DNA of 64,000 bases from Diplolepis rosae (taxonomy: Eukaryota > Arthropoda > Insecta > Hymenoptera > Diplolepididae). Below the pieces are notes generated by a model. It saw only the letters and a list, made by a program, of their open reading frames with translations. It ran no database searches and was not told where the DNA came from. Position 1 is the stretch's first letter. Each line of letters begins with the position of its first letter. Made by a program: the position numbers and the translations under genes. This document shows, piece after piece, positions 1-11,645 of the stretch. Location of the stretch: positions 4,064,501 through 4,128,500 of the forward strand of contig JAPYXD010000678.1 of the NCBI GenBank assembly GCA_030998225.1. The letters are read 5' to 3'.

Positions 1-36
1 ACTCAGAAAAAAACGGTTTTTACGAAAGTGTCTGCA

Positions 37-411
37 CTGAGAAAAAATATTTGATTGAATCAAAAAAATTATTTGTTTAAAACACTTTCTTTAATGTAAA
101 GAAATGTTTTGTTTTAATGAAACAAAATTATTTTGATTCAAACAAAATATCTTTGGATCAAATAAATATTGATTCGAATCAAATAAATTTCTGCCTTAAA
201 TCAAACAAATTATATCTTTGACCATATATCAATGTATTAATTTCTTTGTTTTGAAGAAAAATTAATTTGATTCAAACAAATATTTATTTGGTTCAAAGAT
301 ATTTTGTTTGAATGAAAAAAATTTTATTTCATTTAAACAAATCATTTCTTTAAATCAATGAAAGTTGTTCAAACTAATCATTTTATTTGATTAATCAAAT
401 CTTTTTTCTGA
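37..411. repeat. palindromic MITE, AT-rich
   Basis: The ends read ACTGAGAAAAAATATTTGAT and, inverted, ATCAAATCTTTTTTCTGAGT. The inside is a run of short words such as TTTGATTCAAA and ATCAAATAAA in both orientations, so the whole unit can fold on itself. No coding potential is visible. The flanking bases 1-36 and 412-1006 are AT-rich DNA in which I see no gene. Confidence 0.5.
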
Positions 412-1006
412 GTCTGCCTGTCGTAACATTTTTTTATAAAATGTATATTTATAATTTTTAATTTAAAAAAGACTATTGAAAATCGAAAACTAAATTTTTC
501 AACTATAATATATGAAATACAAAACAAACGTACGAATGCAAATTTGTTTGTTTTAATTGCAGAAACAATATCAAAAATAAAATATTCTATTTTGCACTAA
601 ATCTATGCGAAATTTGAAAAAAATATGTATTTGGAGAGAAAATTGTTCGTTTGAAGATCTACAAATCGCGCTCAAATCTGCGACCTGGAGCAGATTTTTT
701 TCAAAATTAATTTTTATTATTTGACCGATAGTTGAATCATTACATAATTTTAAAATTTTAATTTTTCTTTAAAGGGGTAATTATTTAATAAATTATTCCA
801 GAGGTTACTCAACATTTCAAAACCTACCATGCGTGAATTCCCGCTTTCTAACGATAGAAGTTTAAAAATAACTGCTATCGAATGTTATTATTCATATATT
901 AATCTATTATAACTATTAGATAATAAATTATAACTGGTTATTTCCTGAAAAATGCATAAATAATGTATTTTTAATGTAGGTCAAGCAAACGAAAATGACT
1001 TAATTA

Positions 1007-1286
1007 CACGGAGAAACTTTTTATATCAATTTTTACTATAGTATTTTTCAATTTAGGGAAAAACGTATCACTTTGAGAATTTTTGTTAGTAAAAATACTA
1101 AACTTTGTAATAATGATATGAAACTTTAATATGAACTATAGTAAAATTTGCTATGGACTATGCTGAAGTTTGATATCATTATTATAAAAGTTTAGTATTT
1201 TTACTAACAAAAATTCTCAAAGTGATACGTTTTACCCTAAATTGGAAAATACTATAGTAAAAATTGATATAAAAAGTTTCTCCGTG
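1007..1286. mobile_element. palindromic MITE flanked by TA
   Basis: The ends are CACGGAGAAACTTTTTATAT and its inverse, each next to a TA dinucleotide, as expected for a Tc1/mariner-type target duplication. Almost the full 280 bp is one imperfect inverted repeat. There is no transposase. The terminal CACGGA resembles the element at 60065-61202, so both may use the same transposase source. Confidence 0.65.
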
Positions 1287-1764
1287 TATGTTTCAAACTG
1301 GCAAGAAGGCATGTCTTCAAAAATGCAAAGATAGGGTTTAATTTTTCTTATAACCACAATTCTGTAAAAAGGATATTGTGACTGATAATAATGATCTCTT
1401 GAATTTGTCATGGAGTAATGGAGTATCTGACTATAAATATATCTTGACACCGAGTACTGAAATGCTTACACCGCGTAACGTAAACGTAATTCACAACGAC
1501 GTTATAAGAGCACACGGTGGAAAATTAAGTGACTGTCCCAGGTTCAGTGACCATAAGGACAAAAGCTACCTCTTACTTTTATTTTAATATGAAATGAACG
1601 GATTCAGACTCCAAAAGTGCTCACGGGAGGCAAATTAAGGGTCTGGGTATTCATGCAAATCGAGCAGCTGTTTGAACCTTATAAACTTGACATTAATTAA
1701 ATTTCATTATTAACCTTATAACAAGAGTAAAAAAAAAGGTCTGTTGGATATTAATTTTAAAAAA
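1287..1764. other. no gene seen
   Basis: Unique-looking AT-rich DNA with one short + strand open frame (1378-1587). That frame matches no family I recognise and lacks splice or promoter support, so I treat it as chance. Confidence 0.4.
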
Positions 1765-2056
1765 TTCGCCGGCGAAAGTTAAGGAAAAAAATTCATTCCG
1801 AAATCTGTTTCCGAATCATTCCGTAAAACCTTTTTGAATCTCGTTCAAAGTAAATTGGTTGAAAATCAACCCAATTAATTCTGATTCATTCCGAATTAAT
1901 TCGAATTAAGCCAAATTAATCTGAGTACGAGTTGAAACGGAATGAATCGGATTGAATGATCGAATGAGACTCAAAAAGTTTTTTGTATGTGTTCGGAATG
2001 AATCGGAATAACTCTGATTCGCTCGGATCGAATTGCAATCCGAAAATTCTACCAGG
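1765..2056. repeat. degenerate copy of the CCCTGGCG MITE family
   Basis: The body has the family words ATTCATTCCGAA, AATCCGA and GAATGAATCGGA in both orientations and ends with CTACCAGGG. It is more diverged than the copies at 32410-32851 and 52475-52849. No open frame. Confidence 0.5.
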
Positions 2057-2659
2057 GTTATTGTTTGTATTATTCATGTACGCTATTTATTTGCGCATAG
2101 ATAATTCTCCGAAAAAGGGCGTTTTTTATGAAAGTACATTTTTTTAATACTTGAAAAATGGTTTTTTTTATCACGAATTGAACACAGAAAAAACCAGGTG
2201 TTGTATTCACCTGGTTTCTGGATAGAATCTCAAATACCTTTTACCCGAGAACTCGATTAATATTACACTGGATTCTAGTGTAGAGTCTAAGCTCTACACC
2301 AGACTCCGTGTGAATATAACGCATATTTTGCTGAATATTCGCACTGGGAAAATTAATCGTTTAAGGCCATGAGCCATGCAGGTCACGTGACCAATTCAGT
2401 TACTAGATATCCATTTTTTCTCCATATATAAAATTTCAAATCAAAATAAATCGGTCAAAATTTAGGAAATTATAAATAATAGCATATGGAAGGAATAGGG
2501 GAAGGCATAGTGCATTGAATACAAATTTTTAACATTTTTTTATTAATAGTACCAACTGATTGTCTTGAATTTTGCTGCACTGGTCTAACACTGTCGGTAA
2601 TATACTATGCAAATTTGCTAAAATTACTTATTTTTATCAAAATTTTTTTATATTATTAG
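2057..2659. other. no gene seen
   Basis: AT-rich DNA. Around 2365-2395 there is a fragment of the repeat family that begins AAGGCCATG and contains CACGTGA, also seen near 30390, 34965, 48250 and 55150. Nothing else is recognisable. Confidence 0.4.
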
Positions 2660-2899
2660 TGCCACTAGGCGATATAAGGAGGTCTTCCTGTGGAGAAGGA
2701 GATGTTGGACTCCTATGTAGCTCATTGGTTAGAGCAGTCGACCGGTAATCGAAAGACCTGGGTTCGAATCCCAGCGCAGTCGAAAGCGTCTTTTTTGCCA
2801 CAGAAAGATTTTAAAATTCTTTAAAATTTGAATTTATTTGCGATATAAGAATTTGAAATTGTCTACGAGGACACCTGTCGACAACGTATCCTATCTGAT
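2660..2899 (+). mobile_element. tRNA-derived SINE
   Basis: The head holds a pol III A box (TAGCTCATTGG, 2718-2728) and B box (GGTTCGAATCC, 2761-2771) at tRNA-like spacing. The tRNA-unrelated body continues through CCACAGAAAGATTTT and ends at ACGTATCCTATCTGAT. The same body and end point recur at 18237-18386 inside the LTR element, and a fragment lies at 7696-7772, so this is a dispersed family and not a functional tRNA. No long poly(A) tail is seen. Confidence 0.75.
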
Positions 2900-4178
2900 T
2901 ATTTGGTGAAACTTTACTCGACTGAGTTGAGGAAAACGGGGACATAAGGACATTTGAATGGATTTTCACCTACAGTTGAGTAAAATAAATTCTGTTAATC
3001 TTTAATAGACATTGAGATTTTTTTAACCAAAAAAAGTGAGAATTTAAGGTACAATCTTATTAAAAGTAATTGAACTGATGGCGAAAATTTATCTCACAGT
3101 TGAGTAAAACGAAAGCTACAATGGAATGAAGTTTAATAGAATAGAAACATTAGAAAACGTACTCAAAAATAGATTAATGTATCATCGACGTGTGACTGAA
3201 AGTTTACGCCAAAGTTGAGTAAATCGTAAGCTACTGTTGTGGAAACTTTGAATCAGTGAGAGCAAAAAAAGAAAACAATCTCGACCTTGAAAACTCTGCG
3301 ACATATTCAAATGGGACGTCCATAGTGTGGTTCGCACACACATGGTCACACATATAACCCGTTCGATTATAGGAGGAAAAATATACTATATATAAACATA
3401 TATATTACATTATACACGATTATACTAACACAACGAATACATAAATCTAATACTTATAATAATACGTTGCTACGTGTCTAAATATCGCTCGCTTCTCGCT
3501 GGGTCGAAAGGTTCGAACTGTCCTTATATACTAACTGGGAAAATATATTAGCGCTTGTGAGAAATTCATAGCGGCTCAAGTATTGTAGGTGCCCCGAAGA
3601 CTGCCAGTGACGGATCCAAATTTTGAAGGCCCCTGAGGAAATTCAAATCTAATAACTATCGTCTAAGATACAATTTCTTCCATTGAAAAATTAAATAAAT
3701 TATTTGAAAACTGAATTGAAATGCCTGAAAGTTTTTAATAATCTAATTTTTATAATTTGTACTTTCATAAAGAAATAACTTATGCGCAAATAAATCGTAC
3801 ATTAATTTTAAACATTTTATAAGGAAAACAGAATTTTGTTTATTAAAATATGGTTAAAATATTAAGTGCTAAATATTTTAGTAAAACTTAATTACTCAAA
3901 GTTTTAGCTCGATATCTCAATTAATGTGAAGGCGCGAAGGTCGAAAAAAGTGTCGGTAAGGTAGGGATCGGATAAGTAAAATTTCAGGTTAAGATCAATC
4001 AACTACTTACAATTGGTGCCTTCACCCTATATAGCTCCAAATTCAAAGTTTTTTATAGCAAAATCAACATTTTTAAATCTCCAATTCAATTGGTTGCCAA
4101 ATGTAGAGAAGTAGTTCTTGAAAATTATTAAAATGAAAAACCAATCTTTCTTATTCAATTTAACAATCATGTTTATTT
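2900..4178. other. no gene seen
   Basis: AT-rich DNA without a recognisable coding exon. The stretch 3580-3660 contains words such as GTGACGGATCC that look like transposon debris, but I cannot assign it. Confidence 0.4.
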
Positions 4179-4425
4179 ACTCTCTAAATCTGAATCAGTC
4201 AAATTTTCACTGATTGAATCAGTGAATTGTCTTATCACTGATTCACCAGTGAAAAAAATATTCTTCACTGTTAAATCATTTATATTTCACTGATTAATCA
4301 GTGTAAACAATATTTTCCATTGTTAAATCAGTTACTTTTCACTAAAGTAATCAATGAAATTTCACTGATTCACAGTAACCTCTTTTTAGCTATTTGAATC
4401 GGTCAAATTTCTCCGATATTTCTCC
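4179..4425. repeat. MITE of the CTCTCTAAATCTGAATCAGT family
   Basis: Starts with ACTCTCTAAATCTGAATCAG and is filled with ACTGATT and AATCAGT words in both orientations. The right end is worn. Better preserved copies lie at 27213-27526, 31812-32034, 33069-33365 and 54936-55008. Confidence 0.6.
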
Positions 4426-5999
4426 GTATTGTAAGGAATTTTAATATGAACAATTTTTGCTGTAAAAAAAATAAATAATTAAGAAAAAATAATGATAATA
4501 AAATTAGAGCAAAAAATAATGTCTTATGTAATATTTCAAATTCTGTAAATTTGAATTGATTTATTTATTATGTGAATTTGTAAAAAAGAAAACTCATGAT
4601 TTTTATTGCTATTTTAACTTGCATGGAATAGTTGATCAGAAACAAAATATTGGATATTTTAGTTAATAATAAGTAAATCAATAATACATAAGGCACAAAT
4701 TTTTCACTTCCATTTATTTAATTATTATTTTTAATTATGACAATACTATAAAAAGTTATTAGCTTTTTTGAAACATCAGTCGGAAATTGTTATTTGAATC
4801 ATTTAATTTTATTATAGCAAAAAATGTTCAAAGTTATATTTCTCTGTAATAAAGAAATTTGATGCTTAAATTTAATATTCAAAAAGGAGCTCTTTGTGAG
4901 AGAGTATATTTAAAATATCTTGTTAGATGGTTGAGATCGAAATTTTTGCAACTATATTTCAAATTCTTTAAATTTATATCTAAAATCTCAAATGAATTTG
5001 GCATTATATCTGATAACAAATGAACGCCAACAACGAATCCCTGACTTTTGATTGGCGAAAATTTCTATTGCACGAGTTAATATTTTTTAATGAATACTCA
5101 ATAATTATATAATATACAATTTATTGTGTTCATCGTCTAGATTCAAAGAGAAGGATTCACTTTTTATTCTAGTAGATTTTTAGGTATACTTTTCTATATA
5201 TTTGGCGATAAATTGAATTATTGAAGATTCAAAAATCTTAATTTTCCTATAAAAATCCGTGTGGAAATTTGTATTGCCTTTGTAACGTACACTGTTGAAA
5301 ATATATTTTTTTATATTTATATATTTTTTTATTTATATTTTTATATATTTATATTAATTATTATTAATTTTTTAATTGAATTATATTTTTTATTTTTTTT
5401 TAAATTATATTTTTTTTATTTTTAGATGAATATCTAAATCTACAGAAATTGATGTGATACGCAAAACCTGACATTTTAGTGGTCTTCAAAAGATTCCCGC
5501 AAATGATTCGAAAAAGAAATTCTTAAACTTCCTAGTGTCTACCAAAATAAAACTAAGATTTTAATTTTAAGCGAATGAATTGTCTCAAAAAACTTGATTT
5601 TGTCAAGATTTAATTTATGGTCATGACCATTCGAAAATAGAATATGTGTCATTCTAACCGGTTCTTTTGTTACATATTTGTATAAATTCAAATAAATATT
5701 TTGTTGAATCTACAAATTTTGTGTTCATTCAACCATAGTTTTTTGTTGTTATACGGACAACAAAATGTTTGATTGATATAACAAAATTATTTTATGGACT
5801 CAGCTAAATTCTTTGATTTTAGTAAAATTTGCTTGACAAAATCAAGAATGTTGTTCCAACAAGATATTTTAATTACTTTCAAGAAATTTCTGATATTAAT
5901 TAGATTCAACCAAAAAATATTATCGAGTCAATTAAATGCTTTCTGAACACAAAACAACAATTTTGTTTAATGAGAAACAGTTTTTTCTTAATGTATATA
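4426..5999. other. no gene seen
   Basis: Very AT-rich DNA with simple T- and A-rich runs (for example 5290-5420). The part 5640-5990 holds short palindromic words (ACAAAATT, AATTTTGT) like those in other MITEs here. No exon or RNA gene recognised. Confidence 0.4.
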
Positions 6000-6835
6000 G
6001 ATTATACTGTTCCCTAAATCCGAAACTGTGAAAAACCATTGTTTGGAATGTTATAATTATATTATAATTTAACTGTTGGCCAATATATTTCACTGATTAA
6101 CTAATGAGTGTCCCTGGTGGAACCATGTAAATTCCACTGGTTTTTATGTGGAAGACTTATAACATTCGAAACAATGGTTTTTTACTGTGAATCGGTAAGA
6201 ACATACACACACACACACACACATGAGTGTTTTTACTGATTTACTGTGAAAAACCACTGTTTGTAATGTTATAATTATATTATAATTTCACTGTTGACCA
6301 ATATATTTCACTGATTAACTAATGAGTGTCCCTGGTGGAATCATGTAAATTCCACTAGTTTTTATGTGGAAGACTTATAACATTCGAAACAATGGTTTTT
6401 CGTTGTGAATCAGTAAAAACACACACACAGATCAATATTTTTACTGATTCACAGTGAAAAACCACTGTTTTGAATGTTATAAGTCTTCCGCATAAAAATC
6501 AGTGGAATTTACCTGATTCCACCAGGGATGCTCATTGGTTAATCAGTGAATTTCACTATTGACCAGCATATTTCACCAAGTAGCTAGTGAGTTTCCTTGG
6601 TGGACTCAGTTTTCTCAGGTGGACTGATTTCTATAAGGAAGACTTAAAACATTCAAAACAGTGGTTTTTCACTGTGAATCAGTAAAAACACTGATCTGTG
6701 TGTGTGTTTTTACTGATTCACAATGAAAAACCACTGTTTCTATGTGGAATACTTATCCACATTCGAATCAGTGGTTTTTCACTGTGAATCAATGTGTTTT
6801 TACTGATTAAGACTTAGAGAGTGTTAATAATCCAG
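6000..6835. repeat. rearranged, multiplied MITE cluster with an AC microsatellite
   Basis: A block with GTGAAAAACCACTGTTT and its inverse recurs at least five times, with TCCCTGGTGGAA and ATGTTATAAGTCTTC words between. An (AC)n run sits at about 6203-6222. The module belongs to the ACTGATT/AATCAGT MITE family at 4179-4425, here amplified in head-to-tail and inverted order. Confidence 0.55.
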
Positions 6836-7690
6836 ATAACTTTCCCATAGTTATTCGACCAGGATATTAAATTTCATAATTCTTTTTTCTCAGTGTGATA
6901 CCAATTTTTATGTTATCACATACAATAAAGTAACGACGCGTGTCTCCCAGTTCCTACATTTCATCGTCAGTCCCACCTGCTACTTCCGGCTTCCCCTGAC
7001 TCTCAATTCCATCGTTTCTACGCGCTGTTTTTGTCCCTTTGTCGCTTATAAGTATAGGGCAATAGTTATATGTAAACATACATAAATACGTGCTAGTCTT
7101 CATTTATATTTGACTGGCACCGGACTCACTTCCGGGGAGTCGATTTTGATTTCCGTCGTATATCTCAACACATTTTTTACCTAATTTTGTTGAAGCGGAA
7201 ATCAGACAAAATGTATTCGCGAATCTCGATGAAACCGAAACTATAAAACAATTCCTCTTAGTGTTTCAATTATCTAGATCATTAAAATTCAATACATAAT
7301 TATTGAAAACGTTGGAATTAGTTTTTCTTTTCTTTTGCACTAAAAATTAATATCTAAATTGTAAATATGTATGATTCCGCCCAAGGTTTACATTTAAAAA
7401 ATTTTTTGCGTTCTTCGGTCGAATATATTCGACACCTATTTTTTGTATTAATATTTTCTAAATCAGAAACAGTCAAAACTCACTGATTCAGAGTGAAAAA
7501 CGACTGTTTCGGATGTTATAAGTCTTACACATAGAAATCAATACGAAAAAAATTACTACCAAATTTGAAAAAAGTCTATTTGTTTATATAATGGATCATT
7601 TTTTTATTAATAAAAAATTTGTCCGCTTCACAGGCACAATCTCGTTTCGCTTCGCGCTCGGTCTTGTATTCTTCGAATACATGGAAGTTT
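6836..7690. other. no gene seen
   Basis: The stretch 6900-7200 is less AT-rich, with words like GACTCTCAATTCCATCG and GCACCGGACTCACTTCC, and could be an old exon or unique regulatory DNA. I find no supported open frame or splice pair. Confidence 0.35.
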
Positions 7691-7695
7691 TTGAA

Positions 7696-7772
7696 GGACC
7701 CGGGCTCAAATCCCGGCACAGTTGGATGTGTCTCTTTTTCCACAGAAAGATTTCAAATCCTTTAAAATTTAT
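7696..7772 (+). mobile_element. SINE fragment
   Basis: Contains a diverged B box (GGGCTCAAATCCC) followed by CCACAGAAAGATTTC and TTTAAAATTT, the junction of tRNA part and body of the SINE at 2660-2899. The A box is lost. Confidence 0.55.
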
Positions 7773-7799
7773 TTCTTTTGATTTCATATTTTCTTAAAT

Positions 7800-9069
7800 C
7801 ATATTTTCTTGCGTTTTATTTTTAAATTCTGTTCATTTATCTTATAAATAATTTTTAAAAATATGTGAATACAAATTTTTCAAACTTATTTAAGCAAAAA
7901 ATTTCCCATTATGACTTTTTTTTATATATTCCGAGTATTTTGGTTAAAAAATAGCATTTTTGATTTTGAATAGTATTTTTAAAAATTAAGACGAAAAATA
8001 TGCACCTTATCAAAAAAGATGTGGATGAAAATTTGTAGAACTTATTTTAGCAAAAAATTTTCCATTATAACGTCTTTTCCATATCTCGCAAATTTTTGTG
8101 AAAAAATCGAATTATTTTCAAGTGTTTTTTTTTTAATTAAAAGAAAAAATATATTATCAAAAAATATGTGGATACAAATTTTTTTAACTTAATTGAGCAA
8201 ACAATTTCGGATTCCAACGTTTCCTCTATATCTCGCGTATTTTGGTTAAAAAATCGAATTTACTATTTTTAAAAGTGTTTTTTTTTAAATTAAAACAAAA
8301 AATATTTATCTTATCAAAAATATACGTTTGCAAATTTGTAGAACTTATTTGAGCAAACAATTTCGCATTCTAACGTGTTTTCTATATCATGTATATTCTG
8401 GTTAGGAAACCGAAAGAAAAATATACATCTTATTAAAAAAAGCGCAAGTGAAAATTTGTAGGACTATTTTTACTAAACAATCTTGTATAATAACGTTTTT
8501 TGTATCCTGTATAGTTTAACTGTAAAATGGATTTTTATTCTTGATTTTTATATTAGAGATGAAACGAGTTCGTTAACGAGCTATTTTTGACCAATGTTTC
8601 TGGTTTTATCCATAAAAATGTTTTTAAACAAATAAAAAATTTAGTTTTCCCGACAAAATATACGAGATAGTGCAAAAATTTTAAGAAACAAAGATCTTTA
8701 TTTCAAAGAGATCTACAAATTTTCTGATGACTATTTTTTCACAGAAGTTATATCTTTTATTTATTAATGAAAATGCTATTAAAAATAAAAACTTTTAGTT
8801 TCCAAAAAAACTATACGATACGAAAAAAATTTTACGCATCAAATTGTTCATATTAAGAAGATATACAAATTTACTTCAGGCTTTTTGTTGATCGGACACG
8901 TAGTTTTCGTTTTAATTGTAAAAAACAAAAATAAAAAATTCTATTTTGCACAAAATCTATGCGAGATTCGAAAAAAATGTTAGAAGAGAAAATTGTTCTT
9001 TTAAAAAATATATAAAAATTAGCTTCTGACTATTTTTTCATCAGAGTTATATATTTCCATTTATTCATT
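7800..9069. repeat. degenerate tandem repeat field, about 165 bp per unit
   Basis: Words such as CTATATCTCGCGTATTTTGGT, AACAATTT and AATTTGTAGAAC recur every roughly 165 bp up to about 8560. From about 8600 to 9069 the same words occur as reverse complement (ATACGAGATA, GATCTACAAATTT). The LTR element at 9070-27029 inserted inside this field, which resumes at 27030. The same units form part of the foldback arms at 28707-34926. Confidence 0.55.
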
Positions 9070-9831
9070 TGTTACGTCACAAGTACGTAAATACTTACTT
9101 TGATCGAAGATTCCTCGTTTTAAGTTAGGATCGAATGATCCTCTCTTAGGGATGAGGATAAGTCAATGAAAAGTACACAATGATTAGTAAAGTAATACAA
9201 ATTGAATTTATTTAAATTAACACTGATATAAACAAGGTTAAAATTTTACAATGATTCAAACAATGGCACAGGGAATAGGTAAAGAATAGAGAGAATTTTC
9301 GGTACCTTTGTTGAGTTGTGAATAGTCCCTTTTTTATGAATGATCCTCACAGGTGTGAGGGAGAGAGAAAGATTCTTCCACTGGTGCGACGAAGACAGCA
9401 ATAGGTATCCCACTGGTGTGAGGAAGACAGAAACAAATATCCCACTGGTGTGAGGAGGACAAGAATAGTTATTTCACTCTACACTGACTCTAAGATCCTT
9501 TCAAAGATTGAAAGTACAATCAGAGAATTTACGACACGTTTCTTCGGAAAACTGAACTAAACACGTATCTCACGCTGTGAATCCTTTTAAGATTTTAGAA
9601 ATTTCCCGCACTTAATTTTGCTCACAAGACTAGTTTTCCCTTGGCGGCGTGTCCTTTTTATATTATATTTTTTGGTGACGTCACGCGTTGCGCAGTCTCC
9701 CGCTGCGTGTGACGTAGTTATACCTCTCTTTTCAATAGGTGGTTTTCTCTCTCTTTTAGTAATTTCCCCAGATTTCTCTCTAGACCTAGCCTATGCCTAT
9801 AGTACATTCTAATGCGTCGCGGGACGTGACA
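9070..9831 (-). repeat. 3' LTR
   Basis: 762 bp with TG..CA ends (TGTTACGTC at one end, GACGTGACA at the other, imperfect inverted repeats). It matches the copy at 26268-27029 at a constant offset of 17,198 and I saw no difference by eye. On the transcribed strand it has a TATA-like box (9654-9662), a CRE palindrome (9676-9683) and an AATAAA signal (9207-9212). A row of degenerate repeats of about 32 bp with the core CCACTGGTGTGAGGA lies at 9343-9470. Confidence 0.93.
9207..9212 (-). terminator. AATAAA polyadenylation signal in the 3' LTR
   Basis: AATAAA reads on the transcribed strand, about 440 bp downstream of the TATA-like box and 138 bp from the LTR end, a plausible position for the 3' end of R. 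The copy in the 5' LTR is at 26405-26410. Confidence 0.5.
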
Positions 9832-9842
9832 CCTCCCCCCCT
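9832..9842 (-). other. polypurine tract
   Basis: On the transcribed strand AGGGGGGGAGG directly abuts the 3' LTR. A G-rich purine run at this place is the primer for plus-strand DNA synthesis in LTR retroelements. The next 420 bases upstream in transcription (9843-10261) form a non-coding 3' region. Confidence 0.88.
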
Positions 9843-10261
9843 AGTTCGAGCGCGGGGGTGAAGCATCCGCGATCGAATCTTCGGAAGAAGAATACATTCG
9901 TTAATGTTTTTGAAGATACATTGAATTTCTATTTCTGACGTAATAACCAACATTCATTTCGGCGTCTCTTTTACAATTTGTATTTTTTGCATTTGACTAT
10001 TTGATTCCAATATCGATTTTTTTTTTTTTGATGTCATAAAAATTTATATTATCTAAATATTATAATTTTTTTGTTATAAATAATTACATAGTTTTTTTTT
10101 GAAATAGTATGAACTTAACATAAGGTTACATATGATTTTTTCTTATATAACTAAATACATCAATAATTTTTATTTCATATTCGTAAATTATAAATATCAT
10201 TTAATATAAAATAATAATATATAAAACTGTAATATAAAACGTAATTTCATAATGTAGATTT

Positions 10262-10712
10262 TTAAGAATTATTTTTATATTTTCTATTACGTAAAGGGTT
10301 GCGGCAGTTATGAGCTAAATGCCCTCTTTGAAAACACCTTTCACAAGAGTTGGTCCATTTTGGCAAGGTTTCTTTACTGATTTCATCATTTATTTTGAAA
10401 ATTCTCGTTTCTGGGATTAAGCTTTTTTCTTTCATTTCTTCTAAAAATACATATCTTGTGGAAAGCATTTCCAAGAGTTTAGATGCTGCATTTTGCTTTG
10501 CAGACTTTTTTTTGAGGGGCTGGTTCCCCAATACAAGAAAAAGTTATTTTATTTTTAAAAATTTCGCAAGTCGCTTGGAACGGTGGCAGTTCTTGGTGTT
10601 TTCCAAGCGATTTTACAGTATATGAGGGTTCGGAGAAATCATACTCAATGCTTATCTCGTTTAAAACTTGTACAGCAGTGCCTTTCGATAGGTCTCTTGT
10701 CTGCAAGGCCAT
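10262..10712 (-). pseudogene. third dsRBD plus CCHC-knuckle gene, interrupted by a +1 frame change
   Basis: The ATG at 10712-10710 opens a frame to 10479 that encodes the N-terminal two thirds of a double-stranded RNA binding domain (helix 1 with VLNEIS, then the beta strands with SYTVKSLG and FQATCEIF). The frame changes by +1 at an 8-A run (10506-10513 on the + strand). The other frame, to 10262, carries the end of the domain (KKKSAKQNAASKLLEML, the usual basic helix 2) and a CX2CX4HX4C knuckle (CERCFQRGHLAHNC). The layout matches the intact gene at 14232-14816, so the two are probably paralogues. A 3' splice site lies at 10722-10724, 9 nt before the ATG. Whether the break is real, a homopolymer error or a recoding site cannot be told here. 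Confidence 0.75.
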
Positions 10713-10721
10713 TGTTTTTAT

Positions 10722-10724
10722 CTG
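10722..10724 (-). promoter_or_regulatory. 3' splice site before the third dsRBD gene
   Basis: On the - strand TTCTTTTGCAG precedes the ATG at 10712 by 9 nt. The pyrimidine run and CAG fit an acceptor for a spliced subgenomic RNA. Confidence 0.5.
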
Positions 10725-11075
10725 CAAAAGAATTACCTATTTGAGTTGATGATTGAATTTATTGAAATTCTAAAGTTAGTTAGTTTTTTTTTTGTAATAA
10801 TTTTGTGTTTGTTGATATATTCACTTTTCGCGTTTCCTAACTCAAAGAGATATTTCATGCAGAGAAAACAGTGGTCTGTTTTTAAGAACATTTTAATTTA
10901 TTAAGGTTTGTTGTTACATTATGGTGGTTAAGGAAGAAGTAGTGGTGTATATGAAATATGATTTTAAACAACGAATAAAAAATTAAAAGCGAAAATTTTT
11001 TAACAAAAGTTAGTAATAGATATTGTTTATATTTAGAAGAAAGAATAATAAAAAATATGTTTTGATTTATTATTT
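10725..11075 (-). other. intergenic part of the LTR element
   Basis: About 350 nt between two accessory genes, AT-rich, with no open frame that I can support. It would hold the branch point of the acceptor at 10722. Confidence 0.4.
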
Positions 11076-11507
11076 TTATTCGTCGTTGTTATAAATAATA
11101 GTCGATGCTTCGGAATCGACGTCGTTATACAGTGCTTCTTGTTGGTATAAATGAATTACACGTTCGGCACAAGTTACACATAAATCTGCTCTTTGCCGCA
11201 TGTAAAAAATTTGTGTATTGCAAATGGAGCAGTCGAGGCTAGATAGTTTTAACGTACAATATAAGTCTTTAGTAACTATGTGGTCTATTCGGACGGGTAA
11301 TGTTACTTCGGTTTCGAAAAAGCTGAGTTCTGTCATCCAACAATCTTCGCAAACAAGTTTTTTTTCGAGAACATTCATGTAAAAATTCTCGACCAGGGTT
11401 GTGCAGCAGTATTCTGACCATAATTGATTTTCAAAATACGGCTGAACATCCTGCTCGCTTGCTCGAACTTCTTCTGCTTCGATTGTTTCGATTTCTTGGG
11501 GCAGCAT
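11076..11507 (-). CDS. Cys-rich zinc-ribbon-like accessory protein (second paralogue)
   Basis: 143 aa from the ATG at 11507-11505. The frame is open further upstream, but this ATG lies 3 nt after a good 3' splice site (CCCCAACAG, 11511-11513) and its paralogue starts the same way. The C-terminal half has CSIC, 13 residues, then CVTC (CX2CX13CX2C), with Arg-Ala before the second pair; another CX2C (CEDC) lies upstream, and an acidic stretch (about residues 4-20) precedes it. The gene at 11646-12053 has the same CX2CX13CX2C spacing and the same Arg-Ala. Zinc binding is a safe guess; the family is unknown to me and no function can be given. No signal peptide or membrane segment. Confidence 0.7.
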   Translation of the reverse strand: MLPQEIETIEAEEVRASEQDVQPYFENQLWSEYCCTTLVENFYMNVLEKKLVCEDCWMTELSFFETEVTLPVRIDHIVTKDLYCTLKLSSLDCSICNTQIFYMRQRADLCVTCAERVIHLYQQEALYNDVDSEASTIIYNNDE

Positions 11508-11510
11508 TTT

Positions 11511-11513
11511 CTG
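11511..11513 (-). promoter_or_regulatory. 3' splice site before the second Cys-rich gene
   Basis: On the - strand the acceptor reads AAATTTCCCCAACAG followed by AAAATG, so the exon would begin three bases before the start codon. The paralogue at 12057 has the same AAAATG arrangement after its acceptor. Confidence 0.6.
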
Positions 11514-11645
11514 TTGGGGAAATTTACAATATTTAAGGAATTTGAAATATTTGCAAAATTTAAAATTTTTTAGTATTAAGGATTTTATTAAATTTAACAA
11601 AATTTTTCATGCGTGATTACATGCGTGGAAGGTAGATACGTATAA

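Noticed and set aside
2711..2783. functional tRNA gene
   Set aside because: A and B boxes are present, but the acceptor stem does not pair and the sequence is the head of a dispersed SINE.
6000..6835. CRISPR-like array
   Set aside because: Repeats are inverted and variable, spacers are not uniform, and the genome is eukaryotic; this is a MITE cluster.
9618..9812. 64-codon frame inside both LTRs on the + strand
   Set aside because: Antisense to the element and spanning its promoter; duplicated only because the LTR is.
10262..10531. independent 89-codon gene
   Set aside because: It would need a TTG start; it is the continuation, in another frame, of the dsRBD gene that starts at 10712.
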